The position numbers were made by a program, and so were the translations under genes. 64,000 nt of DNA, taken from assembly GCA_025504975.1 (NCBI GenBank), contig JANUWI010000019.1, positions 682,001-746,000 of the forward strand, written 5' to 3'. Origin of the DNA: Plenodomus lindquistii. Lineage: Eukaryota; Ascomycota; Dothideomycetes; Pleosporales; Leptosphaeriaceae. Below the pieces are notes generated by a model. That model worked only from the letters and a program-made list of their open reading frames with translations, was not told the DNA's origin and made no database searches. Positions 1 to 10,713 of the stretch are shown in pieces; positions within the stretch are counted from its first letter, which is position 1, and each line of letters opens with the position of its first letter.

Positions 1-768
1 GTGGATTGCGCTAGATACGCGGGTACTTTGTCTTTGGGTACGTAGGCAAAGTGAGCGCTGGTATGGTTCCGCGGGAGTATGATAAAAGAATGGAGGGCCG
101 GGTGCACAAACTAGCGTGCACTAGTACGAACGTAGCGCGCTTGCGAGACGTTGAAGGTGAAGGCAAGCTATGATAACGGAGAATCAAGCGCATCGAGAAA
201 ACTGATTCCAAATTCCGACAAGATACTTGTTGTGCGGCCGGATCAAAGTTGATAGAACGGTGTAATGCAAGGCTCTGTGGCCAGCCCAAAGTGCCCTCGA
301 AAAATCCGGCAATTGTGGTTTTGCGAGGAGAGCCTAAGGGAAAGTCAATTTTGTGGGCTATGTGTTTCAAACGTCTTGAAATGTACAGAGCCAACTGTTT
401 CGTTCTTGAGGATATGGCCATTTGTGAAGCACACCACCGGGCCGCCATATTGATAAGACCCAAACATAATCCCATTGGAGACCGACTAGATGAGTCACAG
501 TCCAGCGGGTACGAAATACAACATTAAAGGTGTACATATTTGACCAAACAGGTACGGCTTTCCATCTCCAATGAGAACAAAATTCCGGCGCGAGAAACGA
601 AGCGTTACGATCAGAGGGAGAGGAGTCGCACTTTGACCCTTGTTTCTTCCATCGGCCACTGCAGCGAATGCTTCGCGCCTTTGATTCAACGAGAACAGCA
701 AGGGCCTACTCAAAAATGTCTTCGTATATACCAGCGGACGCGCATCCGCCGGTCACAACGGAAGCTTC
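1..768. other. No supported gene
   Basis: I see open frames on both strands but none has recognisable motifs, a credible fungal start or an intron pattern. Nothing is annotated here. Confidence 0.5.
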
Positions 769-1782
769 CTAGGTGTCCATTTCCTCGGAGCTCGACGACC
801 AGAACTCTGGCGAAGAAGACTCCCCGGAGCATGTAGCTTCAGACTGTGACGACGTGGGGAAAAAGCCATAAGACGCATCTGTACCCCGCCAGCTCGAATG
901 AATCTTAGGGATGAAATTCAACCAGTTCCAATCATCACACTGGATGTCAAGCCCGACTGAAGTCAGCCAGTCACGTATTTCTTCCTCTGATTCCGCAGTG
1001 TGTTCGCCGTTGGAATGAACCGAAAGTTGATCGTCATCGTCCACCAGATTGAATACAATATTCTGACGCTTTTCATCAACGTCCAGGGTGATATTCGAGA
1101 TGTGCTCTTCCACGTACTTGCGAAGGAGTGGGTACCCTGAGCTATTCAAGAGGGGGTTGATGAACTTGTCCGCAACATACTGATCAGGCATGTTGAAGAT
1201 GGCCATGATACAGTTTGTAAAAGATCAAGCGAGATGTAATCGAGGAGCTGCGTGTTCGATATCCATAAGGGGCCGCAAGTTCAGGTCCGGGCCGTCTGGC
1301 TCTCTGCAATAGGTACTAAGAAGGACAATGTTGCCGATGACTTTGCGAACGTCGCCGCATACTTCAATGAGAGTGTTGATGTACGGATAGATCTCGTACT
1401 TGTAGATGTGTATCTTGGTACGGGCGCGGTAAATTGGGAGATACTCTGCGCGAATCTGACGACATACTTGCGTGAGCCCGTAATAAGATCTTGAACTGTT
1501 TTAATTGCGTCGTATTTTGCGCAATATTTGCACTGAATTGACGCCCTCCGCCCATACGACCGACGGCCCCGGTGACGGGCCGTCTGACGAAGAACAACGA
1601 GCTTATCCTTATCATTTTCCTCAGACGCATAATCATAGATATGGTTTCGTATCTCTATAAGTGCAATAAGCCGATAGTTATCCGAGCTTACTCCTTATCT
1701 ACTCACCGCTAGATAGATCAAGCAGGAAACACTGAGAGCTGTCATACTCGTGAGCGCGCGCGGTACGAAGTTTGGTAGCCAT
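769..1782 (-). pseudogene. F-box/2EXR-like family pseudogene (copy 1)
   Basis: Decayed member of the LPGE-LRNRIY family. Exon 1 (1707-1782) begins MATKLRTARA and ends at the family's conserved intron (1655-1706, GTGAGT...TAG). Exon 2 then reads EIRNHIYDYASEE, followed by the CxxC motif (CKYC), YYGLTQVCRQIRAEY and the C-terminal NPLLNSSGYPLLRKYVEE. Two lesions are visible: a one-base frameshift near 1490, between the CxxC segment and YYGLTQV, and an in-frame TGA at 1225-1227 where the 2534-3496 paralogue has a serine-rich stretch. The last 145 codons (769-1206) remain open. Function of the family is unknown; the N-terminal motif resembles F-box/2EXR substrate-adaptor-type domains, which is inference from similarity. 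Confidence 0.8.
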
Positions 1783-2533
1783 GTAAAACTTGGAGACGCA
1801 GTGAAATGAAGTCGTCGAAGTGTCGACGAATTCGTGCGTTGTGATGAAAATGGGATTGAGATCCAAAAGTTTGAGGGTAGGATGGGCGGCGCACTACTAT
1901 CGAATTTGGTATGATCCATATGATACTAGCAGGGGGCTGATTTTAGCCAAGCGCTTACATTGGCAACCTAAAATACCACACGTACTCATACCACCGTGAT
2001 AATAACCAAAAATCCAACAGTCACGTGGATGACAGACCGTTTGCCCTTGAGTAGCCGTGTTTGCGCGCTGCAAATTGGCTAGTGCGTAGCCAATCCCGGC
2101 TAGCGCCTTATATCTCTTACCGATTTATACAGTAGAAGCGCCAAGCCAGTCACCTCGTAGTGGATGTGAATGTAATGATGCGCCAACAAAGTAACAGCAT
2201 CATTATCTCTTCTACATGTAGTCATATCCATTACTTCATTTGCTATTCAAAACCACGTCAAGCTATACCAAGTCCAAGCATTGTCCAGCGCAAATATCCC
2301 CCAAGCACGGCCGATCTTCAAGAACGCTTGGCCTGAAGACGATTATGCATGACATGATAACATGGTCAGCAGTAAATTTGTAGACGTGGGGAAATGGACT
2401 AATGCAAAATTATGAGATCTTGGTAACGAGTGTATAAAAGAAGGGTATGTAGAGACCAGTCCGTACCTGACGTAGCAAATTCTGATACCACAGGATCGAG
2501 GAACAGAAGGCTATTGCCCGTGCGATGCTTGTG
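1783..2533. other. Intergenic, no gene seen
   Basis: Spacer between two minus-strand family copies. It should hold the promoter of the 769-1782 pseudogene and the 3' flank of the 2534-3496 gene. No convincing coding or RNA feature is seen. Confidence 0.5.
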
Positions 2534-3496
2534 CTATCTTTTGGGGCGCAACGACTTGTAGTAAGACCAATAGTCGTTCCCATTGCTCATTCGAGGTTGC
2601 GAAATAAACTCATATTCGAAGACCCAGCCTTGAGAAGGTTTGAGACCAACTGATACCATCCATCCCTGAATTTTCGAATAGAGGGTGCCAGTCTGGTCAT
2701 CGTGAAATTCAGTCGATGGTGGATTGAGACCGTCCTTCAATTGAAGGTAAAGGTAATGGATTCCCTCATGAGCCTCCAACGTGACATTCAAGATATTTTC
2801 CTCCACGTATCTGCGTAGTAGGGGATAACGCGCGCTGTTCAGAAGAGGATCGACCAGGCGGTTTCCCACCTCCGGGTCTGGCGAACTTTCATTTACACAA
2901 TCGAGGAGTGCGGAGGAAAGTTTGAGTCGTGGGGCCGACTTCTCAATGTCCATGAGTGGCCGTAGGTTTATGCCCGGGCCATAAGGATCTCTACATATCT
3001 TGTTGAAAAGTACGATATTGCCGATGACATTCTCGACTTTACCTCCAGACAGATCAGTTAGCATCTCAATGTACTGATAGACATCGCATTTCGGTATAGC
3101 GATTCTCGTTCGGGCTCGGTAAGTGGGGAGATACTCGGTTCGAATTTGGCGGCAGACTTGCGTGAGACCATAGTAATGTCGGACAGGGCTATCCGTCCAT
3201 GCAGTGCTTTTTGAACAATCTTTGCAAAAAAGCGGCGGCATGAATCCATGCGAGTAATGAACTTGACTGCGGCCTCGTGGTGAAGGCTGCTCGCAATAAC
3301 GAAGAATGATCAGCGTGTCTTCGTCGTCGTCTTCAACAGCGAAGTCGTAGATACGATTGCGCAATTCTAGAGCCAAGGTCAGCAGCCGACCACCCACACC
3401 TAATTTCAGCAGACACTCACCTCCAGGCAGCTCAAGCAGGAAGCTCTTGGTGCCGGCGAAGTCCCCGGCGCGAGCCTCATTGACATTGGCGGACAT
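2534..3496 (-). CDS. F-box/2EXR-like family protein (copy 2, intact)
   Basis: Intact family member of 302 residues. Exons are 3421-3496 and 2534-3366, separated by a 54-bp phase-1 intron (GTGAGT...CTAG). Because 54 is a multiple of three the frame stays open through it, but the splice signals and alignment with paralogues support removal. The start at 3496 (MSANVNEARAGDF) is chosen because the 15274 paralogue starts similarly (MSTNVHP). After splicing the protein reads FLLELPGELRNRIYDFAVEDDDED, then a CxxC (CKDC), YYGLTQVCRQIRTEYLP, RARTRI, and VDPLLNSARYPLLRRYVEE. The LPxELRNxIY motif is typical of Dothideomycete proteins annotated as F-box/2EXR-like; the CxxC might bind metal but a partner pair is not evident. 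Molecular role unknown. Confidence 0.85.
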   Translation of the reverse strand: MSANVNEARAGDFAGTKSFLLELPGGECLLKLGVGGRLLTLALELRNRIYDFAVEDDDEDTLIILRYCEQPSPRGRSQVHYSHGFMPPLFCKDCSKSTAWTDSPVRHYYGLTQVCRQIRTEYLPTYRARTRIAIPKCDVYQYIEMLTDLSGGKVENVIGNIVLFNKICRDPYGPGINLRPLMDIEKSAPRLKLSSALLDCVNESSPDPEVGNRLVDPLLNSARYPLLRRYVEENILNVTLEAHEGIHYLYLQLKDGLNPPSTEFHDDQTGTLYSKIQGWMVSVGLKPSQGWVFEYEFISQPRMSNGNDYWSYYKSLRPKR

Positions 3497-3762
3497 GATA
3501 ACCTTGAGCACGGGTTTGGTGTGTGGTGTCGAGGTATTTTTGTTCAAATGATTTTGGTTGCGATGTAAGGTGGTGACGTTGAGGTGCGAGAGTGACGATT
3601 GAAAGTTGCGCAGCGTTATGAATGGCCGGCGCGCCAAGACATCAATTTGTTGGGAATGGAGATGAAGCTGGGTGCATGTCAGCAACGGACCGAAGCGCGG
3701 TCAGTTTCGGAAAGAGCGTTTGTGGTGAGAAATCGAGAGAAGTTGCAGGTGGACGATGAGAA

Positions 3763-4771
3763 TTATGGAACTCGAAGTAAAGGTTGGACATGAGTAATGC
3801 TCACGATGTATGCCTTCCGGGCGTAGGAAAGATGGTTGGACCTCCCACGCACGACTGAACATCTTAGACAAAGGAGAGCTTGAGCAAGGAGCCCATCGAA
3901 AACACTGCTACACGTGCGGAGCAATTGAGGCGAATCTATCTTGAACCGAATGTAGTGCAAGACGAGTGAATCATCCAAGTCCACAGCTTCGGCCCACTCT
4001 TCCATACGTCTCCGACCTCTCATGTCATACCATTCCCTCGCCATGGTCCAGGTCCCCATCCATCGATCAGCATGCATGTTCTTGATGCTAAATTGTACGC
4101 ACACGTCGACATACGGTCCAGCACATACTCTGATCTCCGATACCGCGTGGTCTAGGAAAATGTGAAGTTGAGTGGGGATCTTGTCGTGGAGAAGAGGATC
4201 GAGCAGACACGACTTGAAGCCGCCATGTAGTGCAGTGTGGAAATCTAAGGAGAGGTTGGGCGCAGCCTTGTTCAGGTCGATAATTAGTTGTAGGTCGATT
4301 AGGTTTGGCATCTCTGAGGATCGCCAGTGGTAGCACTGTCCCTCACGGATCACAATGTTACCGACAGCACGAGCGGGCGCAACACCAGCAGCGAGAACAA
4401 AAGTGTCAACGTAGCGTTGGATAAATGCAAAGTCCACAGAGACTTTCGTCCGGGTCATGTAGAGCCCGTGATATTCAGCTCGGATGGTGCGGCACACTGG
4501 TGCAAGCGAGAAGAACACTCGTTGGGAACTGCGACGTCCAGCACAGCACGGGGTACATATGCAGTGAGTCATAGCTCTCGTGTTGTAGGTAGAACTCGGC
4601 ATGCCTTTCTTCACTAGCGAAGTCATAGATGCGATTGCGTATCTCTGGACATACCAGTCAGCCCCGTCCATTCAGAGAGAGATCGCGGATGTACCAACCT
4701 CCAGGCAAGTCAAGTAGCGAGATTGGTATTGGCATAGCTCGGGTATATGCAAACACTGGAATGAGGTTCAT
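3763..4771 (-). pseudogene. F-box/2EXR-like family pseudogene (copy 3)
   Basis: Divergent, probably broken family copy. Exon 1 (4699-4771) begins MNLIPVFAYTRAMPIP and ends ISLLDLPG at the conserved intron position. The 54-bp intron (4645-4698) has a weakened donor (GTTGGT rather than GTGAGT). Exon 2 opens correctly with EIRNRIYDFASEE, but that frame soon stops. The rest of the homology (VCRTIRAEYHGLYMTRTKV, SCLLDPLLHDKIP) is in another frame, so a one-base shift lies near 4560. The C-terminus runs about 55 residues past the family's usual end, suggesting the original stop is lost. No alternative intron restores the frame. Confidence 0.65.
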
Positions 4772-5157
4772 GGCCAGCGTTGCAGTCGTTCGTGAAGTGG
4801 CGGTCAGAATCGGACGTTCACGATGAGGCAAAAAGCGACAGAGGTCGAAATAGGCATTTGAAAGAGTGGCGGCACGCCAAGTGGCCATTACGTCGAAGTG
4901 GTTCTGATAAGTAAGCGCAGGAGCGAATCGACGCTTAAGGATAGCTCGGGCCTGAACAGGAGCTGCGCCGTATGCAAGGCAGGTGTAACGAGGCGATGAC
5001 AGATGAGTGATAACAGTGCGCTCCCATGGCTTCGACGTCTCCGTATCGCACCGTACGACGCAACACGATTGAACATCGGATTTACGGGGTATAGCCCTGC
5101 TTTGGCGTGGTGTACTCATCCACTCGTGTATGGAAAAGCTGAAGTGCTACTGTCTTC
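4772..5157. other. Intergenic, no gene seen
   Basis: Short spacer between the 5' end of copy 3 and the 3' end of the TDP2-like gene, both on the minus strand. The copy-3 frame stays open upstream to about 5119, but paralogues have short N-termini, so I do not extend the gene. Confidence 0.45.
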
Positions 5158-6238
5158 TCAGGACAGCTTCGCCTGCTCGACACCTTTGCTCCTTCCCCAA
5201 CTCTCGAGACTCCATCCACCCGTGAGCTCAAAGCCACCCATTACACCATAATGATCTGTAACCCATCCTTCTTCACCATCCTCCCTGTAGGCTTCCATAT
5301 GCTCTTCCGCGACCTTGACACCCATGCCTATTCTCTCGAACTTACGAGGTCGCAACTCGCCTGCGATGAGAATCTTGTCCATCCTACTGCATCCGAACTT
5401 CTCTCGCATCCACTGAGGCGCTTGTTGACCCCAAGTATACCCCTCATCCTTGTCTTCTTGGCCGCCAAGCTCGAGATAGGTATCTTTGAGGTTGTTAATG
5501 GTGTGTAGAGTACGATCAAACGGCTGTATGGCATTCAGATCGCCTGCAAGGAGGGCACACGCGACTTCTGGTTGGTGTAGGTAGGTGGAGGCTGCTTGAA
5601 GTTGCTTTGGTCGGATAGGAGGATCGGCTACGAGTGATTCGAGGTGAGTATTGCAAAGTCTGAGAACTCTTGCTGGGCCACCAAGGGTCCCCGAATTTGA
5701 TAGGCCGACGTCGATGAAAAGACCATCGCGTTGAAACTTGCTGATCCAAGGTACTCTGAAGACCTGTCTGATCGTGAGCCGGCGATCTACGAGTGCTGTC
5801 GTGCCATAATGTGAGCCCAGCCATCTCGTCGAATCTACATCGGTGATTTGAAAACGCTCCTGGATCCATTGAGCATGCTCGATTTGCGCTATGTCAGAAA
5901 GACACATTTCCTGAAAGAACACCACAATGGGAGTCTCGAATGGTATCGAAGACACTAGACCGCTGAGGTAATTCAGAGCAGCGTCCATACGTTCCTCGGC
6001 CATGTGGAACCAGAACATCGATATTCCACGATATCAGGCAGATGTATTTGGGGTTAATTGGAGGTTCAGTACTAGTCTCGGCCTGAGACCGAGACGCGGT
6101 CACCGGGCACCAATCGGTGTATTGAAATGAGTAAGGACTTTGCTGCCTGGGTTTGTAGAAGTCGTCCTCGAGCTGCTGGGCTGTTGACTTCATGGAAGCA
6201 TTCAGAGCCTGCATGATCGATGTGACTTTAGCAGACAT
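5158..6238 (-). pseudogene. TDP2-like endonuclease/exonuclease/phosphatase, one-base frameshift
   Basis: EEP-superfamily phosphodiesterase, closest in motif layout to tyrosyl-DNA phosphodiesterase 2, which removes trapped topoisomerase 2 from DNA 5' ends. Motifs in order: ISWNID (active-site Asn), FFQEM (metal-binding Glu), RDGLFIDVGL, NTHLESL, GDLNAI (Asp/Asn), DEGYTWG, RMDKIL and TDHYGVMGG (catalytic Asp-His). The start ATG at 6238 gives a low-complexity N-terminus of about 60 residues before ISWNID. The frame carrying ISWNIDVLVPH and the frame starting MAEERMDAAL meet near 6005 and differ by one base. No GT-AG intron fits there, so this is either a genuine one-base insertion or an assembly error. 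Everything else looks under selection, so a sequencing error is a real possibility. Confidence 0.8.
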
Positions 6239-6786
6239 TTTCACTTGGGATGATAAGGTGTATAGTCAAGAGGAACCTCGAGAAGACCGAAGAGGAGCGA
6301 TGACTGTAAGCGTTTGAGGAAAGCTGCGGGTGCGCCCTACTTCTGTGAGCCGGTTGTAAACGGTGCGCAGCATGGCTTGTGTCTGAGGCGTGCAGGAAGC
6401 GGGGACTAGACATCAGGGTTGACGGAAGCAATGCGGATTACACAAGCATGCGTGTTCTACAGAACAGGAAAATGGATGAGAACATGGACAGAGGCAGCAG
6501 GAATGAGATGTGTGGTGGGTGAAGGAGAGCGCTGTCAGCACAAGTCTGGCGCCTTGGGCAATGCGGAGAAGGTGCACGTGACGAGACAGGGGTCTCCGCC
6601 AGCTGGAGAGTTCGGACCTCCGAAGCGCGTCAACAGCTTCGCGACCTGGTGACGACTCTCAACTCGAGATGCACGCACCGCCATAGCCATTGCCGATTCC
6701 GCCGTCTGAACCTATACGCTCTGCTCTGCCGCTTGATAGCTCGCGAACGAAGCCCATAATAAACCCAACAGCCTGCATACCCCGCC
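6239..6786. promoter_or_regulatory. Bidirectional intergenic promoter region
   Basis: This 548-bp spacer separates the divergent TDP2-like gene (-) and ARP1 (+) and must hold both promoters. I see no clear TATA box. No coding feature is supported. Confidence 0.4.
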
Positions 6787-8104
6787 ATGGGATCTCGACT
6801 CCACAATGCCCCCATTGTCATCGACAATGGCAGCGGCACGATCCGAGCAGGGTTCGCGGGAGAAGATGTGCCCAAATGCTACTTCCCCTCGTACGTCGGG
6901 CGGCCAAAGCATGTGCGGACAATGGCAGGAGCGTTGGAGGGCGACTTGTTCATAGGGCCCCAGGCACAGCAATACAGGGGACTGTTCAAGATCAACTACC
7001 CATTGGAGCACGGCATTGTCACAGACTGGGACGATATGGAGCGGATATGGCAGTACCTGTATACAGAAGGCTTGAAGACTGTCAGCGAAGATGTGAGTGG
7101 ACATTCGTGGCGGGCAGTATGAGGGCGGTGTGCAAGACACCCAGAAGCTAACAATCACTGCCAGCACCCAGTACTCCTCACAGAACCCCCGCTGAACCCT
7201 CGAGACAACCGCGATACCGCCGCCCAAATTCTCTTCGAGACCTTCAACGTGCCTGCGCTATACAGCTCCGTACAGGCCGTCCTCTCCCTCTACGCCTCTG
7301 GCAAGACAACCGGCCTCGTCCTCGACTCTGGCGATGGTGTCTCACACGCGGTTCCCGTGTTCCAAGGCTTCGCGATCCCCAACAGCATACGAAGGATAGA
7401 CGTGGCAGGACGGGATGTGACGGAGCACTTCCAACAACTCCTGCGCAAAAGCGGGCGCATCTTCCATACCAGCGCAGAGAAGGAGACGGTCAAGAACATC
7501 AAGGAGACAACAGGCTATGTGGCATTGGACCCAGCAAAGGAGGAGAAGGACTGGTCTGGCTCATCGCGAGCAGAGGGCAAGAGTGTGGACTACACCTTAC
7601 CAGACGGGCAGAAGTTGAAGGTGAGCTTCCAACGCTGCAGGACTTATGAGCACGAGCTGACATTCCCTAGATTGGTGCAGAGCGGTTTCGCGCGCCAGAA
7701 ATCCTCTTCAATCCCGAGATCATCGGCCTGGAGTACCCTGGTGTACACCAGATAGTCGTCGAGGCAATACACCGAACCGACATGGACCTGCGCAAAGCCC
7801 TCTATGGCAACATTGTACTTTCCGGCGGTTCTACATTGACCAAAGGATTCGGAAACCGGCTGCTGCACGAGGTGCAACGACTGGCGGTCAAGGATATGAG
7901 GATCAAGATTCTGGCTCCTCCAGAGCGTATCTACACCACGTGGACTGGTGGCAGCATTCTCGCAGGCCTGAGCACATTCAAGAAGGTAAGTCCTATGTAT
8001 TGCCGAAGATTAAATCACATGGAGCTGACGGTCCGACAAAGATGTGGGTAGAGAAAGACGAATGGCAAGAAAACCCAGACATCATCCACACCAAATTCGC
8101 CTAG
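6787..8104 (+). CDS. ARP1: Actin-related protein 1 (centractin), dynactin subunit
   Basis: Forms the short actin-like filament at the core of dynactin, which couples cytoplasmic dynein to cargo and nuclei. Four exons: 6787-7092, 7165-7620, 7671-7985, 8042-8104. The introns (72, 50 and 56 bp) all have GTGAGT or GTAAGT donors and AG acceptors. The product is 379 residues, the normal ARP1 length. Visible actin-fold motifs are IDNGSGTIRAGFAGED (phosphate 1), EDHPVLLTEPPLNPRDNR across intron 1, LVLDSGDGVSHAVPVF (phosphate 2), ERFRAPEILFNPE, NIVLSGGSTLTKGFG, and PPERIYTTWTGGSILAGL. The last exon ends with MWVEKDEWQE and a short tail, as in Arp1 rather than conventional actin, which ends KCF. Single-copy housekeeping gene. 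Confidence 0.96.
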
Positions 8105-10008
8105 CCGCACAACACGATGCGCTGTTGGTCTCGCGCCATCGCAGCCCGGCAACCACAATCTCGCTCCTCTCCGCACCCGCCGTCCCGCCTCCACAACGCG
8201 TGTTCGAGAATGCACGACTGCATGACGCCTGTGCAGCCTTGTTAGTCATAACTTCGGCAACGCGCGACAAAGGAAGCATGCACCCTGGCCCACCGCCGGG
8301 CATCTGATGTTGGATCTACGGTGTCAGCCGACGGTGCCCCTGACGGGAGGGCTACTGGTTAGTCGGGATTTCCCCGCATTCACATTGCATTTCTGTTACT
8401 TAAGCGCTGCTGCTTGGCATTGCATGGATATGGATGGGTATTACGTGAAAAATCCGGGGTGCAGGTGGAGTGCGTGTGAGGGCCGAAGAAGGGGAGGGAA
8501 CGAGTGCATGGAAGGCGTTTTGTTCGTGACGGAATACCCCCTACGTATGATTTTAGAACGCAGCGAGCACAGCATAGTGGATCCGAAATGACAAGAATTC
8601 GACAGCTGGAAATATGCGCCAACTCAGGGGCGCATACGGTGTGAGGTGTACCTCGTGCACAGCTGAAGCGTTGCGAGCGTTGAAGCCAGCACGGTTCTTG
8701 AAAATCTCAATCTGCCAAGCATCGTGAAGTTTCTCGACGACCAATGGCGCGACCACGGGCACAATGTGCGAAATCGCGATCATTACTCAGAATGCGCAAA
8801 TTATGCTGCGACAATATTCGACATCAATGACAACAAATGGCGACATTAATCACAGGCCGCACGCATGCACCGCACAACTGGGCCCAGTAATCTGGGTATA
8901 ACGTTATAGCAACGTCCGCAAAGGGGAGTCTGAGTTTCGAGGGGGTAATGGAAACGCATTCGCATCTAGTAAGCGCGAGACGTGTCGTGTCACGGGCTGT
9001 GTTGGTCAGGTGCCCAGGCGGAGAGTCACCGCTTTGTTCATCGATGAAGCCTTGACATTACGCCTAGACTTCACGATGTGCGACGTCATGCGGAGGGGCC
9101 GGGAACAGCGAAAGGGGCGGAGGGTCAGCTGGACGGTGGATGGCGAGGAAGCTGAACAGTCAGCTCGAATTAACGAGGTACCTGCAGATGCCAGAAGGAT
9201 GGCAAAGTATTGCGTCAACATGGCAGCAGCATGCAGTCAGTACCTTGACGTCTTTGATACAGAGATCTATGCATGCATCACAATGGCAACGAAAACACCA
9301 TCAACACTGCGTAACAAATCCAGGCACCAAAACACGATCGCATCGTATTGCATCCATTGCATTGCCCAAGTCAGGAAAATTCTTCTAGCCCACCCGCCTC
9401 CACAGCTCCTCGCTTCCCGGCGGACAACTCAGCCTGGCCCATTCCTTCACTAAAACTCTGCGCATCGCCATGAATTCTCATACAGCGAGGTTTCTGTTAC
9501 CCCCAGAAAACCTACGCAGCCACTCAGCGAGCGTGCCTGGACGCTTGGAGCAACGTCAGGTGCGACGCAGCGACGCCCGCGCTATTACGCCATGATCCTT
9601 GGTTCCAACACGACCGGGGTCCGCCGAAGCCGATCAGACTTGCTTGCCTGTCTGAAAAGCTTTGTTTAGAATTTTTGTGAAGAAAACTATGCGACGCATG
9701 ATCCATCGACTGCCGTTAACTGCAAAGTGTGCGCTGGGACCGCTGCCGTTAACTGCAAAGTGCGTGTTGCAATTTCTGCAGCACCAAGGAATCGCGGCCT
9801 CTTGGGTTTGTGTTTTACGCGCGTGTGCAGTGTGTTTGGGTCCTCGTGCCGTGCTTGTTTGGTCAGCTATGCTAGAAGTCTCTGTTTCGTGGCCGTGGCT
9901 TGGTAGACTACCCCGGCCCCTTGCGTGATGTGTGTGACCTGTACGAAATGCGGAGTCATTTGGTAAGAGTTTTGCGATCGTGGCTTGTTTGGGTTGGAGT
10001 GGGTTTGG
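8105..10008. other. Long intergenic region
   Basis: About 1.9 kb with no supported gene. A 19-bp direct repeat (TGCCGTTAACTGCAAAGTG) occurs at 9711-9729 and 9744-9762. Several short frames on both strands lack motifs or intron structure. Confidence 0.45.
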
Positions 10009-10015
10009 TATATAA
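10009..10015 (+). promoter_or_regulatory. TATA-like box upstream of the DUF3602 gene
   Basis: TATATAA lies about 240 bp before the ATG. The interval to the start is rich in CCAACC and ACAACA runs, typical of a fungal 5' leader (roughly 10190-10254). Confidence 0.4.
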
Positions 10016-10254
10016 GGGTGGGTGACCTTGGTGTTGGACGACTTGTACCTGACATTGAGCATTCACATCCACATCACTCGCACCTTCTACCTACTACCCG
10101 GAGCTATCCACCACTATCACCGGTGCTACTACCCCAGATTATCAACAAAGAGATTATAGTCGCCACCCACTTGACTTGACCCTCACCACCACACATCTCC
10201 ACCAACACCAACCAACCAACCAATAACCACACCACAACAACAACAACAACCAAA

Positions 10255-10713
10255 ATGGTCTCCTTCCACATCACCGAGCCCCACCCCTCCGTCAAATCCT
10301 ACCTCTACTCCGGCCGAGGCGGCGCCGGAAACGCAATGCGCATTTCCCCCCGCGAAGTCACCAACGGCGCCACCGCCTCCGGACCCGCCTCGCGCGCAAA
10401 GCTGCCCTCCCCCCCAACCACCAACGTCTACGCCACCGGCCGCGGCGGCGCCGGCAATATGAAGAAGACCGAACGCGCCATGTTCTCCTTTGACGAGGAA
10501 CTCCAGCAGCAAGAGCGTCTGCGCAGCCAGCAAGCACCCGTGTACCATATTGGTCGCGGCGGCGCGGGCAACCTAGTCGATGAGATGAAGCCCCGGAGCC
10601 AGCGCACCAACAGTGCGAGTTCGAGCAGTAGTGTTGAGAGCGAGAAGGATGGGGTTAGGAGGAGTGTGGATAGTGCGTGGAAGAGGTTGAGCAGGCAGTT
10701 TAGCAACCAGTAG
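10255..10713 (+). CDS. DUF3602 family protein with GRGGAGN repeats
   Basis: Uncharacterised fungal protein of 152 residues recognised by three copies of the GRGGAGN signature, at about residues 21-27, 62-68 and 100-106. The ATG sits in a CAAAATGGTC context after a CAACAACAAC leader. The segments between repeats are Pro/Ser-rich and likely disordered, and the tail is serine-rich, ending SAWKRLSRQFSNQ. Strong C-ending codon preference in the first half suggests high expression. No catalytic motif is known for this family, so I assign no function beyond family membership. Confidence 0.85.
   Translation: MVSFHITEPHPSVKSYLYSGRGGAGNAMRISPREVTNGATASGPASRAKLPSPPTTNVYATGRGGAGNMKKTERAMFSFDEELQQQERLRSQQAPVYHIGRGGAGNLVDEMKPRSQRTNSASSSSSVESEKDGVRRSVDSAWKRLSRQFSNQ

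Noticed and set aside
6712..7227. Minus-strand 171-codon frame opposite ARP1
   Set aside because: Antisense shadow of ARP1 exons 1-2 spanning an intron; no family resemblance.
9711..9762. Short direct repeat as a CRISPR-like or regulatory array
   Set aside because: Only two copies with 14 bp between them; CRISPR arrays do not occur in fungal nuclear genomes and nothing else supports a function.
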